From assembly GCF_035083965.1 (NCBI RefSeq), contig NC_089722.1:25607081-25671080 (forward strand): a stretch of 64,000 nt of DNA, written 5' to 3'. The position numbers were made by a program, and so were the translations under genes. Below, piece by piece: positions 1-35,835 of this stretch. This stretch comes from Branchiostoma lanceolatum (Eukaryota; Chordata; Leptocardii; Amphioxiformes; Branchiostomatidae). The number at the start of each line of letters is the position of its first letter. Position 1 is the first letter of the stretch. The notes beneath the pieces were generated by a model. The model made no database searches. It was not told where the DNA came from and worked only from the letters and a program-made list of their open reading frames with translations.

Positions 1-132
1 TGAAGGAAGACGATAAAGATGACCGACATATTTTGATAAGACAAGATATTCTCATCGAAACGGGAAGGCGAATATTATATTATCTTGTCAAACAAAAAGA
101 AAGAAGTTCGTGAACATATCAAAAGCTCGTAC

Positions 133-220
133 CTTGATTAAAGAACATAGCAGGCAAGCCCGCAGGTTCCTCATCTCCTTGGGTACCGTCTCCATCGACA
201 TATTGGTTTCTAAACGCTTC
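133..220 (-). CDS. possible exon of a minus-strand gene leaving the left edge
   Basis: On the minus strand a CTTTAG acceptor precedes an 88-base open stretch that ends in a GT donor (gtacga). Read from the acceptor it gives an acidic, Gly-rich peptide beginning EAFRNQYVDGDG and ending AMFFNQ. A second minus-strand open stretch lies near 255-345 (SCVEQALTISAEDSP onward), but I could not join the two in one frame through a good splice pair. No family is recognised. It could be the 5' part of a gene to the left, or chance. Confidence 0.25.
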
Positions 221-1640
221 CTAAAGACAGAGAGTTAGTAAAATGACAGACGACAAAAAACTAAACTTCTCAGCAAAATGGCTGCGATGTCCTGCAGCGT
301 GCTTTCATCAGAAGGGCTGTCTTCGGCAGAAATAGTTAACGCCTGTTCAACGCAACTCTGTATTTCCCATCAAATATAGCAGAAAAGTAATATTCGATAT
401 GATTTAATATAGAAATTCGTTTTAAATTTTTAATGAGCATTTTTGAAGCTTTTTTACATTCTTAAGGCAAATAAATAAGGATAAGTTGTAAAATTCCTGT
501 AGGCTGTTTTTCTGAATATGGTAAACAGCCACCATTTCATTCTAATAAAAACCTTTTGATCTGCTAGGAGTGAAGTGGTACAGATGATTGTCCTTGTAAC
601 TTTTGGTAAGTTTTCATTAGTTTCTGAGTATTTAAACGCTCCTACGATAAGCTGAAACTGTGTAATATGTTCTGAAGCAGTGTTCTACTGTATCCTAGTT
701 TCGATGATGTTCGATTTTGGCAGGAATAGCTGAACATTTTGAACAGAGACATCATGATGATCAAGTTTCATCCTCATCATTTTTTGGAGAGGCCATCAAC
801 AGATCATGGAATGATGGGGCTTATGAGTTATGCGAATTTGCGAACTTCTATACATTTCTGATACAAACGAACTGTTCTTTTTATAATTTTTGGTCATGAT
901 ATTATGTCCCATAGATATTTTTGAGAGAATAATGTACATACAGTGAACCATCTTCTAGAAACTTGGCCGACCCCATGTGGTCCCGGTGCCTGCTATTTTT
1001 GGCTGGGATGTCTCTGTATTGGGTTCGAATGGCCAGGGCTGGATGGCTGTCAAAATAACCCCAGATTTCTTAATATCCGTGGGAAAGATATAGAAAGTGT
1101 ATGGGTTAAGCCTTGTTAAATCAAAGAGGTTTTAATTAGGTTTTGTGTTGGCATGCATGATCAAGATGGAAAGTTCAGAAATTGCAGGAATAATGCTAAA
1201 ATTATGAAAGGGTGTGGTCATGATTTCTGCCCTTGTCATCACTGATGTTTATTGCGTTTAAGTCTATTTCATCAGGTTGTCATCTACTATAATTTTAGTA
1301 AAAAGTACCGGAAAGTGTCATGGTGTCAGCTTAATTACCTTCTACTAAAAAAAAAGCCTGTCACTTAGAACAACAAGGAAACTTGTTGCTGCTAAACACT
1401 GCAAGCACAGTTTACACTTTTACCTATATGGCATATTTAAGCCTTATCATCATGATTATATAGATCATTACTAATACTAGTCATTAGTAAATGAATTATT
1501 GCAAACATCAAAGGTCAATATCAAAAGTTAAGAAAAACTTGTCCTTACAGTTGTGTATAAAGTGCCATCAATTATCATGTGTCTTGCCTGTTTCTCAGAT
1601 TTCCCAGTGTGGCATTGTTGAATACTAGTAGATATCCGCC
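221..1640. other. intergenic region and likely 5' region of the SUR gene
   Basis: I see no convincing protein-coding gene here. A pyrimidine-rich tttctcag at 1592-1598 could be the acceptor of the SUR first coding exon; the 42 bases that follow contain no ATG before the start at 1641, which fits a spliced 5' UTR. A sequence resembling a Pol III B box (GGTTCGAAT, about 1022-1030) could be a SINE remnant but has no clear A box. Confidence 0.4.
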
Positions 1641-24922
<23,282 letters not shown>

Positions 24923-27043
24923 ACAACCAGCCACTTCCTTGTTCAAGTTAACAGAAGTGACAGATTTTGAGTGTGCTATGGTGTTTTTTAAAGTTAGCGA
25001 CTGCTGATTGGTGCTTATCATAAATTATGTTAAAACCCAAAATGTAATGTACATGAACGTGTTGATTAACCCAAAATGTAACGTACTGATATAGTACATC
25101 GCACTTAGTTTTATTACTTTATTATATAGATTCAATTTTCAGTGATCACCACAAGCCATGCATTTACTATCAGCTTTGTGGCTGTGAATATTTGTATGGG
25201 GAATATGTTGATAGGCCAGGGAATAACTGTAGACTCTGTAAGTTACTAGATAGTTGATTTTGTTGCATGTGTACATTATGGGTAACTCCAATCTGTCATT
25301 ATTGTGTTAAAGATATTGGTGTCTCATGGCTGAAATTGCTTTCTATTTAGCTGTCAACAAAGAGAAATGTTGTTATCAACATTATGTGATTGTCTCACTT
25401 TGTAGCTTTCAAGTTTAGCAAAAATGTTGTAAATTTCTTGTACAAGGTTTGCACGTAGGAACTTGAGCTGTAGCATCTAGTTAATATTTTAGCTAAATAC
25501 TGTTCCATCATGTAATTTTGTTGATGAAATAACTATTCTTTGCCTGTGCAGTGTTTAATTCAGTAGAAAAAGTCCAGGATAATGGTAGATGGTTTTACTA
25601 AGTGGTAGCGGTAATATGTGTACTCAGAAATCCTTTTCATCCCACGACTGTTGCCAAAAGATGTTGCATGTTTTTCCTTGGGGAGCAAGTACTAAGATGT
25701 TGCTGGTGGTCTCAAGACAAGTATGTATATAGGAGACATCATAAAAACAATGTAGTGTATGGTTGACATGCTTTTTGGTCTTGGTTCTTGTGAGTTAGAA
25801 AGAAACACAAGATGTCCAGATTTTGTTACATAAGGCCACAAGGTCTAAACACATTTCAATGTCTTTTTGTCATTGCCAATCTTGTTGTTATTTCTCTTCA
25901 ACACAGATTCAACTCAGTGTATCTTTTGTAGCCTAAGACACAATCATTAGTACCATGGTGTCTACTAATGATAATCAAATGCTCTCAAGCTGTGACTTCT
26001 GTGTCTTTTATTATAAAACTTTGCAGCGATATCACAGATGGAAAGCTAAACTGTTTTTTGCACAGGAAGATGAGGTACACAGAGGGAGGTGGCAGTTAGG
26101 AATGACAGTTCATGAACACAACATTGTGTAGCCATAGAATCTTAATAGTGAGAATCTTAATAGTCTTAGTGATGCTACTGGCATTCCTACAGGATAGTTT
26201 TGCATGTAATTTTTAAATGAATGAACACGTATACATCTTTTATTGTGTGTTTCAGTTGACAAGTTACAAAGACTTAACACTGGAATCTGAACTCATTTAC
26301 AAATCGTCCATTGGATATCACCTGTCTGTTACTACATGTACCATATTCTGTCTGTTTGCACATTTCATAAAACTAAAATACTTAGTGGTATCTCAAGAAA
26401 CTAAAACATTACCACTTCTCCCTTCTCTTTTAATTTTAACATATACATGAAGTACCATCACATCTCTTTCCCAGCACACATTAGGTACATTTGTACATCT
26501 ATGCCGTGTCTATTCAAAAGCAAACAAAAAATCCAAATCAACAAACATTCTTAAAATCCTAAAGGACTGCATCTAAAACAAAACCATTGAGCTCTTATCA
26601 CAGGATACTTCTAGTGATACACCTGCTTCTTCATAAGGAGCTTACTCATTCGTATTTGAACAAGTAATAGTGGAATGAAATTAGAAACTTCTTTTGGCTG
26701 TATCTGAGCCATCTATTCTGCAGTTGTTGCCAGCAGTCCTTGTACAAGTAGTAAAATATGTGTCAAGGTGTGTAGAATGTAGATCTTAATTTCGTAAGCA
26801 TATAATAGTCAAGACGGAGATCAGATCCCTATCTTTAAAACACAGCCTTGACAGCTAGATACATAATTTCCAAAAGATAAGTGAGGAAATATTTTATCAA
26901 CATGTGTAGGTAAAAATAAAGTGATTGAGAATCAGGATACTAGAGCCTTTCTCAGCAGGGAAATAAATGTATACATCACAAGATAATGAAATCATGGACC
27001 CTGGAGTCTTTTACCTGACTTCAGAATACATATGTTGGTCCAT
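24923..27043. other. intergenic region between convergent SUR and PKMYT1 genes
   Basis: This holds the 3' UTRs of both genes. No open reading frame with recognisable content was found, and in particular no Kir6-type potassium-channel gene. It is AT-rich. I could not assign a polyadenylation signal to either gene with confidence. Confidence 0.5.
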
Positions 27044-30000
27044 TTAATCATCGTCATCTGAACAGGCAGCGTCATCAAATATGTTCATCAGGTTCTTGGG
27101 CCCTATCCCTGAGCGGATCAGGACAGCCCCCTCCTCCAGGAAGCTGCTGCCACTGCTGTCGGAGTGGCTGGTGGGCGTGTAGGGGTGGCTGGTCACCAGG
27201 CTCAGGTTAGGGCTCAGGTGAGCCTGGGTGTGGTTACCATGGAGAGGGGAGGAGCTCCTCGGCATCGGGCTGGAGTGATGCAGGATGGGAGTGGCGGGGC
27301 GAACATCAGGGGTGAACCTCACTTCACTAGAAATGCAAAAATCAAAAACTCGTAAAGTCAAGTACAAATCACAGATGATGCCCCTTCTGGTACCTATGTG
27401 AAACTAGGTTATCAAATTTAAATATAATTGCCCATGTAATTAGCCTGTGTCACACAATCTTTTGCTGATTGGGCATTCTCCCCTGACCGGTGGATTAGGG
27501 CTGCTTGAAGCTTGATTTAGTCAGGCCAAGGAGGTTAAATAACATGTATATTTAACCTCCTTGGTCAGGCTAGTCATGTAATGATGAAAGACTGATTGCA
27601 GCTGCACGGTGTTCAGACCACTGCAGCAGCAGAACACAGTGGACTACAGTACAGTGCTACTACTACCTACGTAATGACCTATATATGGAAAGTTACATCA
27701 TGTCTTGGTTGATCCTCTTTATTTTCAAGACAATAAAACTTGTCTGTTGAATAGTAGAACAAAAGTCTAAAAGCAGAGGATTTTGACATCTCAGAACAAG
27801 GAGGATGACATGTACCTGGGACAGATGATGAACTGTCTGGGTCGTTCAAGCTCCTCATCTGTTGATAGGCTGAGGTTTGCCACACCAGACTCTGCAGAGT
27901 CCTTGCTGTGGCCTTCACTCTCAAAAGCATCATCTTCTGAGTAACTGTAGTCCCAGTCTGTGGGATGACGACACCTTTCTCCTAATGCAACAATAGCACA
28001 CTTCAAAGTTAGAATTCTCCTTACTGTGCCAGACAGAGAAACTTAACCTGTTACTTACAATTCAAAGTTGGTGCTATACTTCAGTAAAAGCCAAATACTA
28101 GTTCTTATATTTTGCTTGAAACTTCGTATTTTTTTTGAAAATTAGTTTTCCTCACTTTGAAACATTCCCTTTGATGGAGTTCTGTGCTTTTGAAAGTGAA
28201 CAGGTCTGTCCATAAGAAATGAGATATTTTGAAAAAGGAATGTTCTGTTTGAGTCAATCTATAAAAACCAGAAACTTTTAAGTCTTTGTCTAAATAAGGA
28301 GATATAGAATGCCAGACTCACGTTGCCTCTCCTCTGGCTGCCCCTTGATTGCCTTGACAGGAAGCAGGATGGTGAGGTACATGGTGTGGAACAGGGTGGT
28401 CATGAAGCCATACATGGATAACATGGCACCCTGTACAAACCGCACAGCCTGCTGGCGTCTCCTTCTCCACAACACCTTACGGACTTCTGGCATGGCAAGG
28501 ATGTCTGCAACCTGAAGCACAAAATAGTAGACATGTCAATTTAAGTCTAGTAGTAGCCTGAAGAAGGATACTGAGATAGGGTTTGTGATATATAAATGGT
28601 TTATTCAGGAATTGACACATACAGAAATTAAAACTCTGATGGGGTGGGCAGAGTCAAGAAAATGGATTAGAGGTTTTCCATTGCCTGATACTGATAGTAC
28701 TAGTACTTTGCTCTTCTCTGAGTTCTCAATACTTTCAAAAATAGTTGTCGAGGTTTCATTGAAGTCAATCCATTAGTGGTGTGCCTGAGGGCATTAGATA
28801 TGAGACAAAAAAATGTCATCAGAGTTTTGCTTATTGTGTGTTACTCAACAGTCCAAAAGTATAACTCTTCACTCACTGAAGGTCTCTGGACATAGTCGGG
28901 GTGCATCATGAGCTGGATGATGTTCCTGAGATCGTGGGACAGCCCTGCAGTGAAGGCTGCTGGGATCATGCCCTGTCTGAGTTGCTGCCATCCCACACCG
29001 TTCCTGGGTAACTCCAGGTCACAAGCTGCTTCCAGAATAGTCACTCCCAGGCTGATGAGAGGATACAATATATGGCAACTTCTGTTACTTACAACAATGT
29101 TAGAAGATTAAATTACTCAACAAGTTATAGATTATGTAGTACATGAGGAGTGACTATATACTACAAACTTTGGTGGATCCAATCTACTAGTAATTATGTT
29201 GTGACAAGAAAATATATGGACATATGACATGGGTACTTCACTAGATAGGTATCTAATTATTTGGCCTTTTGTTATCCAATGGTGTTGAAATTGAATGTAC
29301 CAAATTTGTGTGTTAAAACAATTTGATTAGCACCATGGTACCACAAAAACGAGTGGATAATAGGTGGGTAAGTAGGCCATTGTGGTGAATTTCTCCAAAA
29401 CATGATTTAACGAGGCTGTTATTGTCCGGTGATTGCCACCCTGACTCACACAGACGTGATAATTGTTACAGGGGCGGGACTGATTTGTCAATGCACCTTT
29501 TGCTTCATTTGCTGAATACAATGCCTGGTTGTGTCATTTGCTTCGTTGTGTTTTGCCTATTGTTCAGGATACACCTGGAATTAGAATCTATCCTAACAAT
29601 GGAAACTTCCTTTGTACCCTTCAGTCTCTATACTTTTCAAAATGTAAGCAAATTTATCTCTATCTATGATGTATAACTTTATATTAATTATATTATTACT
29701 TATATTTATATTACTTATTATTATTATTATCATTAACAACTTTTGGTAAGTAATAGAATAAAACTTTGGGCAAACAATTTACATTATGTCTGTAAGTGAT
29801 CAAAATTTTCATGCCATCATCATCAAAAATTATACTTAGCAGATGATATATTATTTCACATAAGCAATCTGTCCAGACATCAGAGATCATCAAAATATAC
29901 AAGACTAACCTGAAGACGTCAGCATGTGGTCCAAAATGTCCCTCCAGCAGCTCAGGTGCGATGTACTTAGGGTCACCTTCCTGTGCATCAGAAACTTCCT

Positions 30001-30727
30001 CCTTCTCCATCTCAACAACAAGTCCAAAGTCTCCAATTTTACACACGCCATCATTGGACACAAAAATGTTGTCCGGTTTGATATCCAGGTGTATGAGCCT
30101 ATGATCGTGCAGGTGCTTCAACCCGGATAGTAAGTCCACCAGGAAATTCCAGACAGTTTCTTCCGGTATATCATGTTGCTGTTCTAAATACTGTTCTAGG
30201 CTACATTGACAAAGTTCTGTCTGGATGTAGAGGTGCTGTCTTTCCTCCCAAGCTTTGAAGAACTGCACACAGTTAGGGTGCCTTCGCAGTTTCTCCAGCC
30301 TGTAAGCCTCTCCTATCTTTCTCTTGCGGTCATATTCTCCTCGGAATCTTTCTCTGGATCGCTTGACGGCGTAGAGTTTCCCGTCTTCCTTGCTCCTAAC
30401 TTTGAAGACTTCGCCGAAGGAGCCCTCCCCAAGTTTGTCGACAATTCCAAAACACTGGTCGAAGAAAAGTTCCTTGCTGCCTGCGTCGTAGTGGGGACTT
30501 GAAATCAAACTATCTGGACCCCTAAACGAAACACTCTGGGGTCTTTGGAAAGCTAACTTACTGTTGATAAAAACCCGACTGACCGGGGGAACGCTCTTGG
30601 CCGGCGGGCGCGGAGGTTGCGAGTCCCGAGGAGTGATGCCGGTCGCAAGCCGGTACTTCTTCTGGGAGAACGGGCCCTCCTCGGAGAAAAAGTGCGGCAC
30701 GGGTCGCGGTGTTCCTGGGTTAGCCAT
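27044..30727 (-). CDS. PKMYT1: Myt1 kinase, PKMYT1, complete, five exons
   Basis: This is the membrane-associated Wee1-family kinase that phosphorylates Thr14/Tyr15 of Cdk1 and delays mitosis, on ER/Golgi membranes. Exons: 29910-30727, 28877-29051, 28322-28511, 27816-27981, 27044-27326; 543 residues. The start is ACC ATG G at 30727. Visible features: Gly-loop GEGSFG (100-105), Lys122 in YAVKR, catalytic HLDIKPDN (213-220), DFG at 233-235, APE-like YIAPELL. A basic stretch (WRRRRQQ) precedes a hydrophobic membrane segment (about 356-383). The Ser-rich acidic tail ends [19 protein letters not shown], corresponding to the C-terminal cyclin/Cdk-contact region of vertebrate Myt1, with KNL in place of [14 protein letters not shown] matches vertebrate Myt1 closely. 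It is head-to-head with MUL1. Confidence 0.95.
27519..27571. repeat. hairpin with CCAAGGAGGTTAAA arms
   Basis: CAGGCCAAGGAGGTTAAAT and its complement flank a short ACATGT centre in the last PKMYT1 intron. It shares its core with the palindrome at 12290-12324. Confidence 0.75.
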
Positions 30728-31265
30728 GGTCAAATATTTCCATCCTTCTTGTAAACCTTGAAAATGTGACTACAATGACTCAACATGAAGAAATGTTGCA
30801 AATTTCAGACGACACTTCGAAAATCCTTCCGCGCCATCTTGGATGAGGTCATCTCTCGTCCTCGAAAAGCGCGCCAACCAAGTCTCATGGGATTTGTAAA
30901 TCTCGCGAGAACAAATTTTTGTGGTCTGATGTATTTAAAAGATAATGCCTAACTGTTTGATAACATATGCGAACTAAACCCTTTCATATCACTAGAATAG
31001 TGGTTTTAAAACTCCAACATATTAAATGGTCACGGATAGCTTATTACTTGAATGATATTCCCTTCAGTTTGTAATATTTTTGCAGGAAGAAAATATTTTA
31101 AAAAGACAGCCTCGATCATCCAGAGGCCCCCAACCTGTTGCTGACGAAAGGTGAAAGTATGTGGAAGTGAAACTGTTACGTGGATTTCTGGTCGTCAAAC
31201 TGACGTAAGATGCCGTTCTAGCATCACCTAACGTTATCCAGGTTTTGTACAAACGTGGCAGAAGG
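30728..31265. promoter_or_regulatory. shared divergent promoter of PKMYT1 and MUL1
   Basis: About 540 bp separate the two start codons, and no TATA box is obvious. GCGCCATCTTGG at 30831-30842 matches the YY1 consensus used at many TATA-less animal promoters. AAAAGCGCGCCAAC at 30865-30878 resembles an E2F site, which would suit a cell-cycle kinase. These sites lie nearer the PKMYT1 side. Function is inferred from sequence only. Confidence 0.55.
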
Positions 31266-33009
31266 ATGGAACACCTGAGTACGCTGTGGAGTGCCGTGGA
31301 CAAGCCCGACCTTGTGTGGTTAGGGGTGGGCACTGCCTGTACCTCTCTGTTTGCCTATCTATGGAGAAGGGGTAGGAGAACCAGGGACACCATAAAGGTG
31401 ACTTTATAACACTGTATTTATCATACAAGGTTAAAGAAGAGGAAAACATTAACCTTTTAAATGGTGGTCATGTTAATCAGGTCTGTTCACCTGTTCACTA
31501 CTGTACTCTGCTTTGTTCACCTGTCAGGTTATGTTATGTGAAAAAAGCCCATCAGTTAATTAATTAGGATTCAAAAGAAAATTGGCACCTTTATAAACCA
31601 ATATCCGTATGATGTAGAGTAGAGTAGAGTTTACGGTCGGGTAGGATGTCCTTTGAGTTTAGACTGCTCCTTATCTGTCTCTCAGACTGTCACATTAGGT
31701 TCATGTGGATGATCCAATGTTCCATGGTTAGACTTGACGGGATGGTTCTTCATGGAAGAAAGTGGGTTGATATGACAAAATTGAACTCCACAACATTATT
31801 AAAGGCATATATTCTTTATTCAAAGCACCATACCATCTTCCATCCCAACATCTCTCCAATCTTTCCCATCAGGATGCCATGTTCATCGATGCAAGCATCC
31901 ACGAGGTTGTAGCTGGCACACCCAACCAGACCATCCCCTATGCAGTGATAGAAGGTGTAATAGAACCCGTGGGGAAGCCTCTACAGAGTCAGCTGGGTGT
32001 GGAGGGGGTTATACAGGAGCTGCTGATGGAGGAACACAGGAGGGTGTGGAACAAAGTCTCCAGGATATGGTAAGATAAAGAACACAACCGTTGTTAACTT
32101 GTTGTATCTAAATCCAGATCAAGATAAAAATGTCGGACTTGTTCCTTACGTCAAGGCATACACACAAAAATAACAACTGTTAACAACATTCCATGGGTAA
32201 CTTTTTTGACTAAATGAAACTCAAAGACATGCATAGGTTTGCATGTAATAGTATAGCTGCAACTGCTCATTTCTGATTTAAATTTTTGTGTCCCCCTCAG
32301 GTATGACACATCCAGGACTATCAGGAGGGTAACCAATCGTATTCCCTTCTCCCTCGCTTGCAAAGGGGGAAAGGTCAGGGTTCTGGAGCCCACCCAGGCA
32401 GCCATGTTGTCTCTTGACGTCATCTATGACAAGTTTGAACCCGAGGATTCGACCATGGGGAAGAGGGTAGTTGATTGGATGAGTGGCGAGGCAATTAAGG
32501 GGTACCAGGAGACAGAGAAGATGCTAAAGGTCGGAACACAGCTGTTTGGTTACGGCGAGCTCGCTTTGGAGGAAGGTCAGGTCGTCCTGAGGAACCCGAG
32601 CAACAACGCCTCGTACTTCATCACCAATCTGTCGCCTTCAGAACTGGCAAAGCAATACCAGACCAAAGTGACCATGCTGAAGGCCTTTACCGTTCTGTTT
32701 GGGGTGGGGACGCTGATCGCCCTGTGTGTCTTTGCAGCCAAGTGGTACAGGAGATACCGGGAGAACCAGGAATTCTTCGCACAGACGGAGCAGGTCAGGG
32801 CAGCGCGGAGGCGCCCGGATGGAGAACCACCAGAGGAGTTAGACGAGGAGCATGCTTGTGTCGTGTGCCAGGCCAACCCACGCGAGGTCATCATCCTGGA
32901 CTGTGGACACATCTGCTGCTGTGCTGACTGTGCAGAATTGCTGCAGCCCAGGAAGTGCCCCATCTGTCGGCGGCAGATTGCTCGTATTCTGCCCGTCTAT
33001 AATCCCTAG
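31266..33009 (+). CDS. MUL1: mitochondrial ubiquitin/SUMO E3 ligase MUL1, complete
   Basis: MUL1 (MAPL/GIDE) sits in the mitochondrial outer membrane and ligates ubiquitin or SUMO to targets such as Drp1 and mitofusin. Exons: 31266-31397, 31873-32069, 32301-33009; 345 residues against about 352 in vertebrates. There is an N-terminal membrane segment (VWLGVGTACTSLFAYLW), a central GIDE/BAM region (start DAMFIDASIHEVVAGTPNQ, with YAVIEGVIEPVGKPL), a second membrane segment (about TVLFGVGTLIALCVFAAKWY) and a C-terminal RING from about residue 296: CVVC, CGHICCC, CPICRRQI, ending ILPVYNP. All RING Cys/His positions are present. The third exon holds two thirds of the protein without interruption. 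Confidence 0.95.
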
Positions 33010-33448
33010 AAGTATATTTATCATTTAGAAAATTTGATATGCAAGTGTATACAACTTTTCATTTTCCTGTTAAGTGACTATGGGGTGATGGTATAGGCTC
33101 AGTAGTTACACCTACAAGTACCTAAGGACTGTGTCTTAGTTTTAGTCATTGTACCAGTGATCATAAGTAAGAAACATGATGATGATAATAGTAGGTAGTT
33201 GCCCCATGTAAGGAATTATGTCTAAGTGTTGCACACTAGACATGTGTACTGAGATATGGTTTTCACCCCCTTAATTTTACAATTGATTATGGAACCTTTG
33301 CACATTATGTTCATACTTTGCCCAAAATATTGCTATTCAGTTATGTAGTCGTAAATACTAATGGATGAACTGAAACCACTTTATGCTCTTCATGTAAGCA
33401 AACATTAGTATGGTGTTGGTTTGGGGTTGCTCCTATGCTTATATAAAG

Positions 33449-34173
33449 TAGAGTCAATTCCATATTACCGAGAGGGTGTTAGTTACCTTTTGTTCTAACA
33501 TTTGCAAAACCATTGTAACAATCTAAGGGAGATAAGTAACTGTTTAGAACAATTTCCAACATTCATTTGATGTTCTAAATAGTTTCTGCTGTGTTCCAAC
33601 ATGTTAGACAAATTTCTAACATTGCACATGTTATTTGTATTATTTTCGAAACTGTAGAAAAATAGGTTGATCATTTGTTCCTACATGTTCCAACATTACA
33701 ACAACATGGTATAACTGGGTCAGTGGGATGGGAACAGGGCAATTCACACATCTCTTCAAAGTATAGGCGATTAGGCCTGGGTGCCATGCATAGACACCTC
33801 AAAACAATAGTCCAGACGTGAAATCTAAAAATATACAGAGGCAGACAATAGAGTGCGATTAGCACCTACTTTTATGGGGGCAATAACCCAAATCTGCCAT
33901 TTGAAAAATGATGCAAATTGTTCCAACATGTTCGAACAGTGAAACAATCACATAGATGTTTGAAAATTGTTCTAAATAAAGAGATATTTGTGCAATTACT
34001 TTCCAAATAGTTCCAACATGTATAAATAAGTTCAAACATGTTCATACTTTCATTCTTGATTGTTTGAACAATTTAGAACTATTTTGACTGGAATAGTCTT
34101 TTATCTAAAATTGTTTGAACTCACTAGCAATATTACCTGAAAACCCTCTCGGTGACATGGAATTGACTCTACT
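33449..34173. mobile_element. 725-bp terminal-inverted-repeat element
   Basis: The ends are inverted copies: AGTAGAGTCAATTCCAT with ACCGAGAGGG at the left, and CCCTCTCGGT with ATGGAATTGACTCTACT at the right. The inside is filled with variants of GTTCCAACATGTT and GTTCTAAA but has no transposase frame. It is probably a non-autonomous DNA transposon inserted in the MUL1 3' region. Confidence 0.85.
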
Positions 34174-35364
34174 GTATCTTATCAAAGATAATGAATGAAT
34201 AATGTTGAAAATTATTACATTGGCTGAATTAAAGAGAATAATTTATGATATGATATTGCTGTATTCCTGAAGTATTTTTTATATATCATGTAAGAATAAA
34301 GGGAAATACAAAGAAATATACAAGAAAGTTTATCAATTTTACATAAGACACTGGACATGGATGGGCGATCTCTTCATTCCATCAACTTTTGTTAAGGAAA
34401 TGGAGACTAAGACTAAGGAAATGGGAAATTTTCATTCTAGTACTCGAACAAACTCACCCCACACACAAACACAAAGTCTAGAAGGCCATCCCTCTTCTTC
34501 AAACATTTACTTTCTGTTATAAGATAAACTTTTTTTCTCAAAACATAACACGTGTCATTGCTAGTCTCCAAGCAGACCTACGGGTTGGCAAAGACCGTAT
34601 CCAACAGGCAGAAGGAGTTTTTATAGCCAACCCAAGTCTCATGAGACTCATAAAAGTCTCATAAAACATTTCTCCTTCAACAAGTTCAGACACCCCTCAA
34701 ATCAAAATGGTATATTCCAATAAACAGCTGTAAAGGTCAAAGGTGAATATTTCATCAGCGCCTCGAGTCCGGAGCCGGTATAGTAGAAGGTGTTTTATCC
34801 GCCTGTCTTCCTGTAAACCTTAATTTGCCGCAATCTCTGCTCTGTCAGGTAGGAACATACTGTGAGGTATTGTGAGAACAATATTTCTAGTCCAAAACTT
34901 GCTGTTTTTGGTGGGAATGTTCATCAAACTTTATTAAAAGGTGTTGAAAGGTTGATTTGGCCATGACCTAAAATAATTTTTATAAGGTCGTGTCAGCACT
35001 TTCAGCCTACGGTACTTTCCAGGTCGTATCGCAATCACAGTCTAGTGTTTCCCAAAATTTTCCTTCACGGGGCATCCTGCACATTGTAAAAAGACGTCAG
35101 TGACGTGTCATGCTTCCCAGACATCGAAATCACCTGAAAATTCGACACGCCGCTGTAACTTTATATAGTTATGACGTTGTTTAGCCTCGGTATGCAGGAT
35201 TCGATTTACTAGTATATCGTTTTCTTGCCTTTTGGCAAATATAAATGGATTTTGTGATCTGATTAGAAGTAGCGTTACATGTTCACACATGTTTCAGTTT
35301 TAAATTGCACCGTCGTCGCCCTTTCGTTGTCGGGGATGCGCCAGGTCTCCCGTCAAAGTGATTA

Positions 35365-35612
35365 GGCCATGGTTATTGACAGGAAATGTCCTATCAATAA
35401 AGCAAAGAAAGCACAGGAATAGTATTGAATCAGTACAAATCAAAATTCAATGAATTGGTGCAATAGCTCCAATAAGTAGATCGGTCGTCTTACAGGAACA
35501 TCCTGTCCATAGTGCCAAAAAATGTTATTGACAGGAACATCCTGTCAACAGTGCCAAAGAATATTATTATTCAATATTGCCAAAAATTTCTTATTGACAG
35601 GATGTTCTTGGT
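35365..35612. repeat. cluster of ATTGACAGGA / TCCTGTCAAT repeats
   Basis: TATTGACAGG followed by CCTGTCAA-type complements occurs several times in direct and inverted order (TTATTGACAGGAACATCCTG at about 35524). The same motif family reappears at 60694-60812 and 61135-61190, next to the P450 gene. Confidence 0.7.
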
Positions 35613-35835
35613 GAAGTAATTACTAATGTCTGACTGTGCACTGTTTCTTGCTATTTTGACTTCACTGTTTATGAGAAGATTGGATTGATCTATTGTCAGT
35701 AGTCAATGAATGAGTAAATAACGTCTATTCGTCTAGCATTCAACATAACATTAACATGAGAGATTCATTGCAAAGGCATAATCAAGTTTATCCATGCTAA
35801 CTCATGTCATGTCACCGTTCACGATTCAGTCCGTC

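Larger units (their letters stand above)
33010..35793. other. MUL1 3' region and intergenic DNA
   Basis: It contains a 725-bp inverted-terminal-repeat element (33449-34173), a polyadenylation signal AATAAA at 34295-34300 that would suit MUL1, and a cluster of ATTGACAGG/CCTGTCAAT repeats at 35365-35612. No further gene is seen on either strand. Confidence 0.5.

Noticed and set aside
1010-1040. tRNA gene (B-box-like GGTTCGAAT)
   Set aside because: No cloverleaf or convincing A box could be built; at best a SINE fragment.
29711-29909. C-terminal extension of the first PKMYT1 open frame
   Set aside because: A GT donor after GTCTTCAG and the in-phase next exon ([12 protein letters not shown]) restore the kinase domain, so the read-through is intron.
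32577-32963. 128-codon minus-strand frame in MUL1
   Set aside because: It is the antisense shadow of the long MUL1 coding exon.
35794-35835. Upstream in-frame ATGs as the start of the PhnD-like gene
   Set aside because: They add a short tail (MLTHVMSPFTIQSV) without family similarity; the ATG at 35836 lies next to the conserved LRFITYL start. They cannot be excluded.
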